DNA of 64,000 bases from Janthinobacterium silvisoli (GTDB lineage: Bacteria; Pseudomonadota; Gammaproteobacteria; Burkholderiales; Burkholderiaceae_D): NCBI RefSeq assembly GCF_014200725.1, contig NZ_JACHCL010000005.1:210041-274040 (forward strand), written 5' to 3'. A program made the translations under genes and the position numbers. A model generated the notes under the pieces. That model saw nothing but the letters and a program-made list of their open reading frames with translations. It did no database searches and was not told the DNA's origin. Positions 30,478-41,840 of the stretch are shown one piece after another. How positions within the stretch are numbered: position 1 is the stretch's first letter; the number at the start of each line of letters is the position of its first letter.

Positions 30478-32448
30478 TCATTGTTGCCTGGCAGGCGGCG
30501 GGGCGGCCTGCTCGTCATTGATTTCTTCCAGCGTGCGCACTTCATCGACGTCTTCCTTCGGCACCTTGGTTTTGTCTTTTTCCTTGTCGCTCGGACGCTT
30601 GCCCAGCAGGTAGTAATCGAGCGCCTTGCGCGCAATCGGGGCCGCCACGCCGGCGCCGAAACCGGCGTTTTCCACCACGATGGCAATCGCGATGCGCGGC
30701 TTGTCGGCCGGTGCGAAAGCCGTGAACAAGGCGTTGTCGCGCAGGCGTTCAGCCAGCAGCTTGGCGTTGTACTTTTCGTTTTTCTTGATGCCGACCACCT
30801 GCGCGGTACCCGTCTTGCCACCCACCGTGTACGGCACGCCGGCGAAGATGCGCGCTGCCGTGCCGCCCGCTTCGCTGGTCACGCCGACCATGGCCTTCTT
30901 GATGATGTCGATATTTTCCTGCTTGAGCGCAATGCGGTAGCTTTCCTTCGGCACCGTCAGGGTGCGCGCATGCGTGCCGCCATCTTCGATGATTTTCACC
31001 AGATGGGGTTTCATGACCACGCCATTGTTGGCCAGGTTGGCAACCGCGTGGGCGATCTGTAGCGGCGTGTACGAGTTATAGCCCGAGCCGTTACTGACCG
31101 AAATCGTGTCGCCGCCCTGCCATTTTTTCTGCGCCGCCGTCTTGAAGCGGTTGCGTTTCCACTCCGTCGATGGCAACACGCCGGTCTTTTCATTACTCAG
31201 GTCGATACCGGTCAACTGGCCGAAACCAAACGGTTTCATGAAGTCGTGGATGGCGTCGATGCCCATGTCGCGGCCCAGCTGGTAATAATAGGTATTGCAC
31301 GAAACGACGATGGATTTATGCATGTCGACGATACCGTGGCCGCCCACTTTATCGTCGCGGAACATATGCCCGCCCAGCATGAAGTAACCAGGGTCGACGA
31401 TCGACTGGCTCGGCGTGCGCTTGCCCAGTTCCAGCGCGGCCAGCGCCATGAAGGGCTTGAAGGTCGAGCCAGGCGCGTAGGTACCGGAAATCGGCCGGTT
31501 CACCATCGGCCGGTCCAGCGAGGTATTCAATTCATTCCAGCTTTGCTGGTCGATGCCGTCGACAAACAGGTTAGGGTCGTAGCCGGGCTTGGAAACGTAG
31601 GCCAGGATATCGCCGGTTTCCGGGTCGATCGCCACGGCCGCACCGCGCCATTCGCCAAACGCTTCTTCCAGTACCTTTTGCAGTTCGATATCGACCGACA
31701 GGATCAGATTGCTGCCGGGGATGGCCGCCGTGCGCGACAGGGTACGCATGGCGCGCCCACCGGCCGACACTTCCACCTCTTCATAACCGGTGGTGCCGTG
31801 CAGCTGCTTTTCGTAGCTTTTTTCCAGCCCCTCTTTACCGATATGGTCGGTGCCATTGTAGTTGGCGGCGTCGTCGCCCTCTTCCAGCGCCTTCGATTCA
31901 TTGCGGTTGATGCGGCCGATAAAACCGACCACGTGCGAGGCGATCTCGCCCATCGGATACTGGCGGAACAAACGCGCCTGCACTTCGACGCCAGGAAAGC
32001 GGAAGCGCTGGGCCGTGAAACGGGCCACTTCCTCATCGGTCAGGCGCGTGCGCAGCGGCACGCTGACGAAGTTCTTCGATTCTTCCAGCAGTTTCTTGAA
32101 GCGGCGGCGGTCCTTGATGTCCACCTGGATCAGGGTCGACAACTCGTCGATCACCGAGTCGAGGCTGGCGCTGAGTTTCGACGGCGTGATTTCCAGCGTA
32201 TAGGCCGAATAATTACGCGCCAGGACCACGCCATTGCGGTCCAGGATCAGGCCACGCGTGGGCACGATGGGCACCACCGAGATGCGGTTATCCTCGGCCT
32301 TGGTCGCATAGTCTTCGTGCTTGATCACCTGCAGCCAGATAAAGCGCGCCAGCAGCAGCGAAAAGCAGATGAAGACGAGCGCGCCCAGCGCGGTCAGGCG
32401 CATGCGGAAAAAATGCAGTTCGCGCTCGGTGTTCTTGATTTCAGTCAT
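30478..32448 (-). CDS. mrdA: penicillin-binding protein 2
   Basis: Transpeptidase that crosslinks peptidoglycan in the elongasome. The 656-residue protein has a short cytoplasmic tail, one transmembrane helix (about 17-37), a dimerisation/pedestal domain (about 60-230) and the transpeptidase domain with the catalytic Ser328 in GSTFKP (SxxK), a SVSNGSGYN (SxN) segment and VGGKTGTAQV (KTG). A charged, Pro-rich tail follows. Located between mreD and rodA in the same direction. Confidence 0.96.
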   Translation of the reverse strand: MTEIKNTERELHFFRMRLTALGALVFICFSLLLARFIWLQVIKHEDYATKAEDNRISVVPIVPTRGLILDRNGVVLARNYSAYTLEITPSKLSASLDSVIDELSTLIQVDIKDRRRFKKLLEESKNFVSVPLRTRLTDEEVARFTAQRFRFPGVEVQARLFRQYPMGEIASHVVGFIGRINRNESKALEEGDDAANYNGTDHIGKEGLEKSYEKQLHGTTGYEEVEVSAGGRAMRTLSRTAAIPGSNLILSVDIELQKVLEEAFGEWRGAAVAIDPETGDILAYVSKPGYDPNLFVDGIDQQSWNELNTSLDRPMVNRPISGTYAPGSTFKPFMALAALELGKRTPSQSIVDPGYFMLGGHMFRDDKVGGHGIVDMHKSIVVSCNTYYYQLGRDMGIDAIHDFMKPFGFGQLTGIDLSNEKTGVLPSTEWKRNRFKTAAQKKWQGGDTISVSNGSGYNSYTPLQIAHAVANLANNGVVMKPHLVKIIEDGGTHARTLTVPKESYRIALKQENIDIIKKAMVGVTSEAGGTAARIFAGVPYTVGGKTGTAQVVGIKKNEKYNAKLLAERLRDNALFTAFAPADKPRIAIAIVVENAGFGAGVAAPIARKALDYYLLGKRPSDKEKDKTKVPKEDVDEVRTLEEINDEQAAPPPARQQ

Positions 32449-32462
32449 GGCGAGGTGAGCGC

Positions 32463-32975
32463 TTAAATCGGCCGGTTATGGTCGCGGTCCACGGCACGGC
32501 GCTGCGGCGCCAGCAAGACCCAGGTAATCACAGGCCACAGGAGCACGGCCACCAGGCTCTCGATGAAATTGAGCCAGCCGGGGAAACGCCCGGAAACGAT
32601 CAAGCGCGTCACCATTTGCAGCAGCTGCGTCAGCAGCAGCAACGGCAGCACGTGCAAGGCTTGCGTCATGACGGGGAACCACAGCACGCGGCGGTGCATC
32701 ATGATGGCGAAGTAGGACAGCAGGGTGTAGGCCAGCGCATTCTCGCCCATCAGGGTCGAATCATGCACGTCCATCATCAAGCCCATGAAGAACGCCACGC
32801 CGATACCGACCTTGCGCGGCTGGTGGATGCCCCAGAAGACCAGCACCAGCGCAACAAAATCGGGCACGCCGACAGTCTGCCCCCAGGGCAGCAGGTTCAG
32901 CAAAAATGCGCACAGCAGGGAAAAGCCGATAAACACGGGGCTGACCGGCAGCAGGATGTAATGCGGGCGGTTCAT
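32463..32975 (-). CDS. mreD: rod shape-determining protein MreD
   Basis: A 170-residue inner-membrane protein with five to six transmembrane helices that helps place the MreBC-PBP2-RodA complex. It contains the family-typical GLMMDVHDSTLMGENALAYTLL-like region (residues about 70-95). The ATG at 32975 overlaps the mreC stop codon by 4 bases (ATGA), so translation is coupled; the open frame further upstream is mreC read out of frame. Confidence 0.93.
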   Translation of the reverse strand: MNRPHYILLPVSPVFIGFSLLCAFLLNLLPWGQTVGVPDFVALVLVFWGIHQPRKVGIGVAFFMGLMMDVHDSTLMGENALAYTLLSYFAIMMHRRVLWFPVMTQALHVLPLLLLTQLLQMVTRLIVSGRFPGWLNFIESLVAVLLWPVITWVLLAPQRRAVDRDHNRPI

Positions 32976-34033
32976 GGTGTCGTTTCTTTCGGTGCAGCGG
33001 TAGCGGGCGCAGGTGCTGGCGTTGGAGCCTGAGGTTTCTGTGCCGCTGGTTTCTGTGATGCGGGCGGTGTCGTGGCCGGCGTAGCGGCCGGTGGCGCCGC
33101 AGCCGTTGCGGGTGCAGCAGCATTGTCCTTGATCGGCGCCATCTTGCCGGCGATCTTGCGGCCCGTCTTGATGTCTTCCGCCGGTGGGCGCGGTGCAATC
33201 TGCGGCGACGTCATCAGGATCAGCAACTGGGTATTGCGTTCGATGCCTGCCAGCGGCTGGCACACGACGCGGCCAAACGGGCCATGCGCATTGCGCTCGA
33301 CCAAAGTCACGCGCGCCACGGCCAGGCCGGCCGGATACAGGCCGTCGAGGCCAGAGGTAATCACGATGTCGCCGATCTGGATGTCGGCGCTGGGCGCCGT
33401 GAAGCGCAATTCCATGGTGCCGGACTTGCCGCGGCCATAGGCCACGCTGCGCACGCCATTACGCAACAGCTGCACCGGTATCGCCTGCTCTTCATCGGTC
33501 AGCAAGGTCACTTCCGACGTAAACGGGAACACACGCGTAACCTGCCCCACCACGCCCAGGTTGTCGATCACCGGGCGCCCCAGTTCGACGCCATTCTGCG
33601 TGCCGCGATCGAGCACGATCTTGCGGGTGGCGGCGTCGCGCGTGTCGTACAGCACTTCGGCCAGCATGGTCTTGACTGGCACGCGCTCGCGCGCATCCAT
33701 CAATTTACGCAAATGGTTGTTCTCGACCAGATTCAACTGCGCCTGCTGCAACAGCTGCGCCGAAGTGATCTGCTCCTGTTTCAGGTCGCGTACCTGTTTT
33801 TCCAGCACGGACAGCGAAGAAAAATAATTACCCACGCCCTGGGCCACGTCGCGCGGCATCAGGGCCAGCATTTGTACCGGATACAGCGCGGTACCGACCG
33901 CCTGGCGCACGGCGGTCAAGGCGTGCATGCGGGAATCGACCAGCAGCAGGGCGATCGAAATGCCGGCGAACACCATCATCTTGACGCGGGCAGAGGCGCC
34001 TTGTTTGAAAAGTGGCGGAGGACTGTATTCCAT
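32972..34033 (-). CDS. mreC: rod shape-determining protein MreC
   Basis: A 353-residue bitopic protein linking cytoplasmic MreB to the periplasmic synthesis machinery. It starts MEYSPPPLFKQG, the common betaproteobacterial MreC start, at the ATG at 34033, rather than the in-frame TTG at 34042. One transmembrane helix (about 17-37), a coiled coil (about 60-110) and the two beta-barrel domains (about 110-265) are followed by an unusually long Pro/Ala/Lys-rich tail (about 275-353). It overlaps mreD by 4 bases. Confidence 0.94.
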   Translation of the reverse strand: MEYSPPPLFKQGASARVKMMVFAGISIALLLVDSRMHALTAVRQAVGTALYPVQMLALMPRDVAQGVGNYFSSLSVLEKQVRDLKQEQITSAQLLQQAQLNLVENNHLRKLMDARERVPVKTMLAEVLYDTRDAATRKIVLDRGTQNGVELGRPVIDNLGVVGQVTRVFPFTSEVTLLTDEEQAIPVQLLRNGVRSVAYGRGKSGTMELRFTAPSADIQIGDIVITSGLDGLYPAGLAVARVTLVERNAHGPFGRVVCQPLAGIERNTQLLILMTSPQIAPRPPAEDIKTGRKIAGKMAPIKDNAAAPATAAAPPAATPATTPPASQKPAAQKPQAPTPAPAPATAAPKETTP

Positions 34034-34098
34034 GACATCCAATAATCAGGCGCAGTGCGCCAACGTGCGGACCCCGGTCAAACGCCGGAGCCAAAACC

Positions 34099-34125
34099 AA
34101 AAAAAGGCCGGAAACATATCCGGCC
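34099..34125 (-). terminator. intrinsic terminator between mreB and mreC
   Basis: On the minus strand GGCCGGA, a 6-base loop and TCCGGCC are followed by a run of seven T. It lies 12 bases past the mreB stop codon, so it would end or attenuate transcription before mreC. Confidence 0.85.
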
Positions 34126-34136
34126 CTTCTGTCAGA

Positions 34137-35532
<1,396 letters not shown>

Positions 35533-35835
35533 ATGTCCCTGACACTATCCGACGTAAAACGCATCGCCCATCTGGCACAACTTGACATGGCCGACGAGCA
35601 GGCGACGGCGTCGCTCGAACAATTGAACAAAATTTTTGCCTTGGCAGAACAAATGCAAGCCGTCAATACGGATGGCGTCGCCCCCCTGAGCCATCCGCTG
35701 GCCGCCCACATGGACAAGATCGCCCTGCGCCTGCGCGAAGACGTGGCCACCGAACCGAACCGCCGCGACGACTATCAGACCGTGGCGCCGAAAGTGCAAG
35801 ACGGCCTGTATCTGGTACCGAAAGTCATCGAGTAA
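35533..35835 (+). CDS. gatC: Asp-tRNA(Asn)/Glu-tRNA(Gln) amidotransferase subunit C
   Basis: The small 100-residue subunit that holds GatA and GatB together in the enzyme converting mischarged Glu-tRNA(Gln) and Asp-tRNA(Asn) to the correct amide forms. It starts [19 protein letters not shown] and contains the conserved PLSHPL block and the C-terminal [16 protein letters not shown], all typical of GatC. First gene of gatCAB. Confidence 0.95.
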   Translation: MSLTLSDVKRIAHLAQLDMADEQATASLEQLNKIFALAEQMQAVNTDGVAPLSHPLAAHMDKIALRLREDVATEPNRRDDYQTVAPKVQDGLYLVPKVIE

Positions 35836-35890
35836 TCGATACGCCGCACCTCGATACCCACCTTCGCCGAATAGACTAAATAGAAACGCC

Positions 35891-37375
35891 ATGCATACAA
35901 AATCCATCAAACAGCTGTCCACGCTTTTGCAGAACAAGGAAATTTCCGCCGTTGCGCTGGCGACGCATTTCCTCGACCGCATCGAAGCGGACAGCTCGAA
36001 CGCCTTTTTGCACGTCGACCGTGCGCTGACCCTGGCCCAGGCCGCTGAGGCCGATGCGCGCATCGCCAACGGCACGGCCACACCGCTGACGGGCGTGCCG
36101 ATCGCCCACAAGGATTTGTTTGTCACCAAAGGCTGGCGCACCACGGCTGGCTCAAAGATGCTGGGCAATTACGTCAGCCCGTTTGACGCCACCGTGGTGG
36201 AAAAATTCCAGGCAGCCGGCATGGTCAGCCTGGGCAAGGTCAATTGCGATGAATTCGCCATGGGTTCGGGCAATGAAAACTCGGCCTTCGGCGCAGTGCA
36301 AAATCCGTGGGACAAAAACGCCGTGCCTGGCGGCTCGTCCGGTGGTTCGGCTGCTGCCGTGGCCGCCGGCCTGACGCCAGCAGCGACCGGTACCGATACG
36401 GGCGGCTCGATCCGCCAGCCGGCTGCCTTCTGCGGCATCACCGGCATCAAACCGACCTATGGCCGCGTCTCGCGCTTCGGCATGATCGCGTTTGCCTCAT
36501 CGCTGGACCAAGGCGGCCCGATGGCCCGCTCGGCCGAAGACTGCGCCCTGCTGCTGACCGCCATGGCCGGCTTCGACGAGCGCGACTCGACCAGTCTGAC
36601 GCCGGAGCAAGGCGGCATAGCGGAAGATTTCTCACGCGACCTCGATCAACCATTGACGGGACTGCGCATCGGCGTGCCGCGCGAGTACTTCGGCGAGGGT
36701 TTGTCCAAGGATGTGGAAGCGGCCGTGCGCGGCGCGCTGGCGCAATATGAAAAGCTGGGCGCCACCCTGGTCGACATTTCGCTGCCCAACACGGCGCTGT
36801 CGATCCCTGCCTACTACATGATCGCCCCAGCCGAAGCATCGTCCAACCTGTCGCGCTACGACGGCGTGCGCTACGGCCACCGCGCCAGCGAGTACAAGGA
36901 CTTGCAGGACATGTACAAGAAGACCCGCGCCGAAGGTTTTGGCGCCGAAGTCAAACGCCGCATCCTGATCGGCACCTATGTGCTGTGCCACGGCTACTAC
37001 GACGCCTACTACCTGAAGGCGCAAAAAATCCGCCGCTTGATCGCGCAAGACTTTGAGGCTGTACTGAATGGCCCGAACGCCGTCTGCGACGTCATCATGG
37101 GACCGGTCGCACCGACCGTGGCCTGGGACCTGGGCGACAAGACGGACGACCCGGTCGCCAACTACCTGGCCGACATCTACACCCTGTCGACCAGCCTGGC
37201 CGGCTTGCCTGGTATGTCGATTCCTTGCGGTTTCGGCAGCGGCGAGAAAAATAGCGCCCGCCCGGTGGGCCTACAAATCATCGGCAATTATTTTGCCGAA
37301 GCCAAGCTGCTCAACGTCGCCCACCAGTTCCAGCAAGTGACGGACTGGCACACGCGCAGCCCTGCCAGCGTTTAA
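35891..37375 (+). CDS. gatA: Asp-tRNA(Asn)/Glu-tRNA(Gln) amidotransferase subunit A
   Basis: Glutaminase subunit of the tRNA-dependent amidotransferase, of the amidase-signature family. The Ser-cisSer-Lys triad is visible: Lys74 in AHKDLF, cis-Ser149 in PGGSSGGS and catalytic Ser173 in [10 protein letters not shown]. The 494-residue length is normal. It lies between gatC and gatB with 55-base gaps on each side. Confidence 0.97.
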   Translation: MHTKSIKQLSTLLQNKEISAVALATHFLDRIEADSSNAFLHVDRALTLAQAAEADARIANGTATPLTGVPIAHKDLFVTKGWRTTAGSKMLGNYVSPFDATVVEKFQAAGMVSLGKVNCDEFAMGSGNENSAFGAVQNPWDKNAVPGGSSGGSAAAVAAGLTPAATGTDTGGSIRQPAAFCGITGIKPTYGRVSRFGMIAFASSLDQGGPMARSAEDCALLLTAMAGFDERDSTSLTPEQGGIAEDFSRDLDQPLTGLRIGVPREYFGEGLSKDVEAAVRGALAQYEKLGATLVDISLPNTALSIPAYYMIAPAEASSNLSRYDGVRYGHRASEYKDLQDMYKKTRAEGFGAEVKRRILIGTYVLCHGYYDAYYLKAQKIRRLIAQDFEAVLNGPNAVCDVIMGPVAPTVAWDLGDKTDDPVANYLADIYTLSTSLAGLPGMSIPCGFGSGEKNSARPVGLQIIGNYFAEAKLLNVAHQFQQVTDWHTRSPASV

Positions 37376-37431
37376 CACAAAGAACAGATTCGCGCCGCCC
37401 AGGCGGCGCCACCAAACTAAGCGAGAACACT

Positions 37432-38892
37432 ATGCAATGGGAAGTCGTCATCGGTCTTGAGAACCACGTGCAGCTCACGACCGACTCCAAAATTTTTAGC
37501 GGTTCGCCGATCAAGTTCGGCGCCGACGCCAACACCCAGGCCAGCCCGGTCGACCTGGCGCTGCCAGGCGTGCTGCCGGTAATGAACAAGCAAGCCGTCG
37601 ACCGCGCAATCCGCTTCGGCCTGGCCGTGGGCGCCACAGTCGCGCCGCAATCGGTCTTCGCGCGTAAAAACTATTTTTACCCTGACCTGCCGAAAGGCTA
37701 CCAGATCAGCCAGTTCGAAGATCCGGTCGTCATCGGCGGTGCGCTGACCTTCGGCTACGAAAAAGATGGCGAATTCGTCACCAAGACCGTCAACCTGACG
37801 CGCGCCCACCTGGAAGAAGACGCTGGCAAATCGCTGCATGAAGACTATGCGGGCATGAGCGGCATCGACTTGAACCGCGCCGGCACGCCGCTGCTGGAAA
37901 TCGTCTCGGAACCGGAAATCCGCAGCGCCGCCGAAGCCGTGGCCTACGCCAAGGCCTTGCACTCGCTGGTCATGTGGCTCGGCGTTTGCGACGGCAATAT
38001 GCAGGAAGGCTCGTTCCGCTGCGACGTCAACGTCTCCGTGCGCCCGGTCGGCCAAAAGGAATTCGGTACCCGCTGCGAAATCAAGAACCTGAACTCCTTC
38101 CGTTTTATTGAAGAAGCCGTGCACGTCGAAGTGCGCCGCCAGATCGAGCTGATCGAAGACGGCGGCAAGGTCGTGCAAGCGACCCGTTTATACGACCCGG
38201 ACCGCAAGGAAACGCGCGAAATGCGCAGCAAGGAAGACGCCCAGGATTACCGCTACTTCCCCGATCCTGACCTGCCGCCGCTGACGATTTCGCAAGAGTG
38301 GATCAACACGGTCAAGGCTTCGATGCCGGAACTGCCAGCGGCCATGCGCGCGCGCTTCGTCAGCGAGTACGCGCTGCCGGAATACGACTCGCTGGTGCTG
38401 ACGCAATCGAAAGCGATGGCGACCTATTTCATCGCCGTAGTGGAAAAAGCCGGCAAGGAAAACGCCAAGGCCGCCGCCAACTGGCTGATGGGCGACGTGG
38501 CGTCGACCCTGAACCGCGAAGGCGTGGACCTTGATGACGCGCCCGTCTCCGCCGCCCAGCTGGCCGCGCTGTTGAAACGCATTGCCGACGGCACGATTTC
38601 CAACAAGGCCGCGAAAGAAGTCTTCGCCGGCATGTGGGAAGCCAAGTCGAGCGACGAAAACCTGGTCGACACCATCATCGATGCCAAGGGCCTGAAGCAG
38701 ATTTCCGACTCGGGCGCCTTGGCAGCCATCGTCGACGAAGTGCTGGCAGCGAACGCCAAATCGGTCGAGCAGTACCGCGCCGGCAAGGAAGCAGCCATCA
38801 ACGCGCTGATCGGCCAGGCCATGAAAGCCTCGAAAGGCAAGGCCAACCCGGCCCAGCTGACGGAACTATTGAAAGCCAAGCTGGCAGGGTAA
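37432..38892 (+). CDS. gatB: Asp-tRNA(Asn)/Glu-tRNA(Gln) amidotransferase subunit B
   Basis: Binds the mischarged tRNA and activates its carboxyl group with ATP. The 486-residue protein has the N-terminal [11 protein letters not shown], the metal-site region [29 protein letters not shown] and [20 protein letters not shown], and a C-terminal YqeY-like tRNA-binding domain (about 335-486). The first motif has Asn where Thr or Val is more usual. The operon ends at a strong terminator 19 bases downstream. Confidence 0.97.
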   Translation: MQWEVVIGLENHVQLTTDSKIFSGSPIKFGADANTQASPVDLALPGVLPVMNKQAVDRAIRFGLAVGATVAPQSVFARKNYFYPDLPKGYQISQFEDPVVIGGALTFGYEKDGEFVTKTVNLTRAHLEEDAGKSLHEDYAGMSGIDLNRAGTPLLEIVSEPEIRSAAEAVAYAKALHSLVMWLGVCDGNMQEGSFRCDVNVSVRPVGQKEFGTRCEIKNLNSFRFIEEAVHVEVRRQIELIEDGGKVVQATRLYDPDRKETREMRSKEDAQDYRYFPDPDLPPLTISQEWINTVKASMPELPAAMRARFVSEYALPEYDSLVLTQSKAMATYFIAVVEKAGKENAKAAANWLMGDVASTLNREGVDLDDAPVSAAQLAALLKRIADGTISNKAAKEVFAGMWEAKSSDENLVDTIIDAKGLKQISDSGALAAIVDEVLAANAKSVEQYRAGKEAAINALIGQAMKASKGKANPAQLTELLKAKLAG

Positions 38893-38910
38893 TTCCTACC
38901 TCCTCTCCCC

Positions 38911-38936
38911 AAAAAAGACGCTATGGCGTCTTTTTT
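38911..38936 (+). terminator. intrinsic terminator after gatB
   Basis: AAAAAAGACGC and GCGTCTTTTTT form a perfect 11-bp stem with a TATG loop, followed by more T residues, 19 bases past the gatB stop codon. Confidence 0.92.
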
Positions 38937-39015
38937 TTCGTCTGCAATCTAAACAAGCTTGTCTAGAATTTTTATGCTTCAATAAAAGGAACTTTCGGCA
39001 AATTTGAAATTAAAG

Positions 39016-39031
39016 TATACATTTCTGTCTA
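39016..39031. promoter_or_regulatory. candidate BlaI-type operator
   Basis: TATACA, four bases, TGTCTA: an imperfect dyad resembling the TACA/TGTA operators of BlaI/MecI repressors, 48 bases before the repressor gene and overlapping its likely promoter. The half-site TGTCTA occurs again at 38960-38965 beside the palindrome ACAAGCTTGT. Confidence 0.4.
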
Positions 39032-39078
39032 CAACGATTAATCTAGCCATATTGAAATTCCAGCAAGATGAAAACAAC

Positions 39079-39462
39079 ATGGCCAAGACTTCCGACATTC
39101 CAAAACCGACAGCAGCCGAACTCGACCTGCTGCAAGCACTGTGGCCCCTGGGCGCGGCGACGGCCAAGCAGGTGCATGAGGCGATGGCGCTGGCCAAGCC
39201 GGCCATCACGTACGGCACGGTGCTACGTCTGATGCAGATCATGCATGGCAAGGGTTTGCTGATACGCGATGAGAGCCAGCGCTCGCATGTGTATGCGCCG
39301 GCCCAGGCGCAGGACAGCCTGCAGACCAATCTGCTCAAGGATCTGATGCAGAAGGCCTTTTCCGGTTCGGCCAAGGCGCTGGTGCTGGCGGCGCTGCGTA
39401 CGGGCGTGTCGCGTGCCGAGCGCGAGGAAATTGAAAAAATGCTCAAGGATGAACAATCATGA
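39079..39462 (+). CDS. BlaI/MecI/CopY family repressor
   Basis: A 127-residue winged-helix repressor (residues about 10-80 contain the HTH, with AAELDLLQALWPLG and TYGTVLRLMQIMHGKGLL) followed by a helical dimerisation tail. In the family, cleavage by a membrane protease of the BlaR1/M56 type relieves repression. The next gene encodes such a protease and overlaps by 4 bases (ATGA). I chose the ATG at 39079; the in-frame TTG at 39004 would add 25 residues unlike the family and would cover the promoter. Confidence 0.88.
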   Translation: MAKTSDIPKPTAAELDLLQALWPLGAATAKQVHEAMALAKPAITYGTVLRLMQIMHGKGLLIRDESQRSHVYAPAQAQDSLQTNLLKDLMQKAFSGSAKALVLAALRTGVSRAEREEIEKMLKDEQS

Positions 39463-40706
39463 GCACCCTCGTGCAAGCGCTGGGCTGGACCCTGCTGCAC
39501 TTCCTGTGGCAAGGCTTGCTGATCGGCTGCGCCACTGCGCTGGCTTTGGCGGCCCTGCGTAACGCCCGCCCTGAATCGCGCTATGCAGTCGGTTGCGGCG
39601 CCCTGCTGGCCTGCCTGTGTTGGCCAGCGGTAGGGCTGTATCTGCGCCTGGCCAGCGGCGACGCCGCCAGCCCTGCGTTTGCCGGTCCCTTGCTGTCCAC
39701 AACACTATTGGCGCCCGAAGGCTGGCCCGGCCTGCACACCGCCCTGAGCGTCATCGTCGGCGTGTGGGCACTGTGCGCCGCCGCACTGGCCTTGCGCATG
39801 GCGCTGGGCATGCTGTGGATAGAACGCAGCGCCAGCCGCACCGGCGTCACGCACGCCGCGTGGCAAACACGCTTGTCGCAGATGGCACAAGCAGCTGGCG
39901 TGCCGCAAACCGTGCGCTTGCGCGTACTCGATGGTATCGCCAGCCCTGTCACGGCCGGCGTCTGGCGCCCGGTGGTGCTGGTGCCCGCCTCGCTGATCAC
40001 CGGCATGCCGCCCGACCTGCTCGCTGCGCTGCTGGCGCACGAACTGGCGCATATCCGCCGCCATGATTATCTGTTCAACCTGCTGCAAAACGCCATCGAG
40101 GCGCTGCTCTTCTTCCACCCTGCCGTCTGGTGGATTTCACGCGGCGTGCGCATCGAACGCGAACATATTGCAGATGATTTCGCAGCAAGACAACTAGGCG
40201 AACCGCGGCGTCTGGCTCTTGCACTTTCGGAACTGGAACGTCTCCAGTTCTCACACCACCACCTGGCCCAGGCGGCCAACGGAGGAGATCTTATGTCACG
40301 TATCAAACGATTACTGCGCCCCGCACCACAAGCATTGAACTGGAAGGCAGCCATGCCGCTGCTGGCCCTGGCCGGCGCCTGCCTCGGCATCTACGGCCAG
40401 GCCATCGCCGCAGCCAGCGCGCCAGTCATCCAGAGCAAGGCCATCGTCGACTTTGGCAGCTGCGCCAAACCCGTCTATCCAGCCGCATCGATACAAGCCA
40501 GGGAAACGGGCACCGTCCGGTTGTCCTTCGATGTCGCTACCACTGGCAAAGTCCAGGGCTCGAGCGTGGTCAAGAGCAGCGGCCACCCTGCCCTCGATGA
40601 GGCAGCGCGCAGCGGCATCGCCAAGTGCATCTTCAAGCCGGCACTGGCCGACGGCAAGCCGGTTGATTCCAGCGTGCAAGTGCAATACGTCTGGACACTG
40701 GATTAA
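39459..40706 (+). CDS. M56 (BlaR1-like) metalloprotease with TonB-like C-terminal domain
   Basis: A 415-residue integral membrane zinc protease. The N-terminal part has several transmembrane helices and the HELAH motif at residues 194-198 followed by IRRHDY, as in BlaR1/MecR1. A further helix (about 295-318) leads to a periplasmic domain (about 330-415) with KPVYPAASIQARETGTVRLSF, which is the TonB C-terminal fold used by energy transducers. The penicillin-binding sensor domain of true BlaR1 is absent, so the signal is not obviously a beta-lactam. Expected to act on the BlaI-type repressor encoded just upstream. Confidence 0.85.
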   Translation: MSTLVQALGWTLLHFLWQGLLIGCATALALAALRNARPESRYAVGCGALLACLCWPAVGLYLRLASGDAASPAFAGPLLSTTLLAPEGWPGLHTALSVIVGVWALCAAALALRMALGMLWIERSASRTGVTHAAWQTRLSQMAQAAGVPQTVRLRVLDGIASPVTAGVWRPVVLVPASLITGMPPDLLAALLAHELAHIRRHDYLFNLLQNAIEALLFFHPAVWWISRGVRIEREHIADDFAARQLGEPRRLALALSELERLQFSHHHLAQAANGGDLMSRIKRLLRPAPQALNWKAAMPLLALAGACLGIYGQAIAAASAPVIQSKAIVDFGSCAKPVYPAASIQARETGTVRLSFDVATTGKVQGSSVVKSSGHPALDEAARSGIAKCIFKPALADGKPVDSSVQVQYVWTLD

Positions 40707-40799
40707 TGCAACGGCGGCGGCATCGCAGCGCATCACGGCAACGATGCTGCCGCCCGCTTGCAGGTATGATCATGGATTCTTCCACGCCCTGAACATGCC

Positions 40800-41837
40800 A
40801 TGAAAAAGATCAAAATCGGCCTGGTTGGCTACGGCTTTGCCGGCGCCACCTTCCACGCCCCCGTCCTGTCCACCGTCGCTGCCCTCGAACTGACGGCTGT
40901 CGCGTCCAGCAAACCCGAACTGGTGCACAAGGATTGGCCACAGACCACCGTGTACGCCGATGCGGCGCAGCTGTTTGCCGATCCCGAAATTGAACTGGTG
41001 GTGATCGCCGCGCCCAATGAAGTCCATTTCAGCCTGGCTCAGGCAGCCCTGCAGGCAGGCAAGCACGTGGTGGTAGACAAGCCTTTCACGATTAGCAGCG
41101 CCCAGGCGCAAACCCTGATCGATCTGGCGACAGAACGCAAACTGGTGCTCAGCGTGTACCACAATCGTCGCTGGGATGGCGATTTCCTCACCCTGAAAGC
41201 GTTGCTGGCGCAAGGCACCTTGGGCCGCATTGCCAGCTTTGAATCGCATTTTGACCGTTTCCGCCCCGAGATCCGCCAGCGCTGGCGCGAGTCGGCAGCA
41301 CCGGGTGGCGGCTTGCTGTACGACCTGGGGCCGCACATGCTGGACCAGGCCATGCAGCTGTTCGGCACGCCGGAAAAAATCTATGCCGATATCGATCTGC
41401 AGCGCGATGGAGCGCAAGCCGTCGACTACATGCATATCGTGTTGTACTACGACCGGCTGCGCGTGGTGCTGCAGGCAGGCTGCCTGGTAAAAACGCCCAC
41501 GGCGCGCTTCGCCGTGCATGGCGACCAGGGCAGCTTCGTGAAGTTTGGCCTCGATCCGCAGGAAGACGCCTTGAAGGCGGGCGGCAAACCGGGCCAGCCT
41601 GGCTGGGGACTGGACCCCGTGCGTGGCGCGCTGCATCTGGGCACGCAGCCCGATGGCCAGTTCGACCATCTGCAAATGCAGGCGGGCCGCTACCAGGATT
41701 TTTACCAGGGCATGGCCGACGCCATCAGCCATGGCGCGCCGCCACCTGTCGCGCCGGAAGATGGACTGGCGACGATACGCCTGATCGAACTGGCTTTGCA
41801 AAGCTCACAGGAAGGCCGCGTGGTCAGCCTAAAGTAA
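40800..41837 (+). CDS. Gfo/Idh/MocA family oxidoreductase
   Basis: A 345-residue NAD(P)-dependent oxidoreductase acting on a sugar or related polyol (substrate unknown). The N-terminal Rossmann fold shows GLVGYGFAGATFHAP; the catalytic-region EKP equivalent reads VDKPF near residue 96, and the second domain contains PGGGLLYDLGPHMLDQA. It resembles the YdgJ/YhhX group. It stands alone, 93 bases after the M56 gene. Confidence 0.9.
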   Translation: MKKIKIGLVGYGFAGATFHAPVLSTVAALELTAVASSKPELVHKDWPQTTVYADAAQLFADPEIELVVIAAPNEVHFSLAQAALQAGKHVVVDKPFTISSAQAQTLIDLATERKLVLSVYHNRRWDGDFLTLKALLAQGTLGRIASFESHFDRFRPEIRQRWRESAAPGGGLLYDLGPHMLDQAMQLFGTPEKIYADIDLQRDGAQAVDYMHIVLYYDRLRVVLQAGCLVKTPTARFAVHGDQGSFVKFGLDPQEDALKAGGKPGQPGWGLDPVRGALHLGTQPDGQFDHLQMQAGRYQDFYQGMADAISHGAPPPVAPEDGLATIRLIELALQSSQEGRVVSLK

Positions 41838-41840
41838 AGT

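Noticed and set aside
40713..40754. Imperfect GC-rich hairpin after the M56 gene
   Set aside because: It has mismatches and no T-tract; not listed as a terminator.
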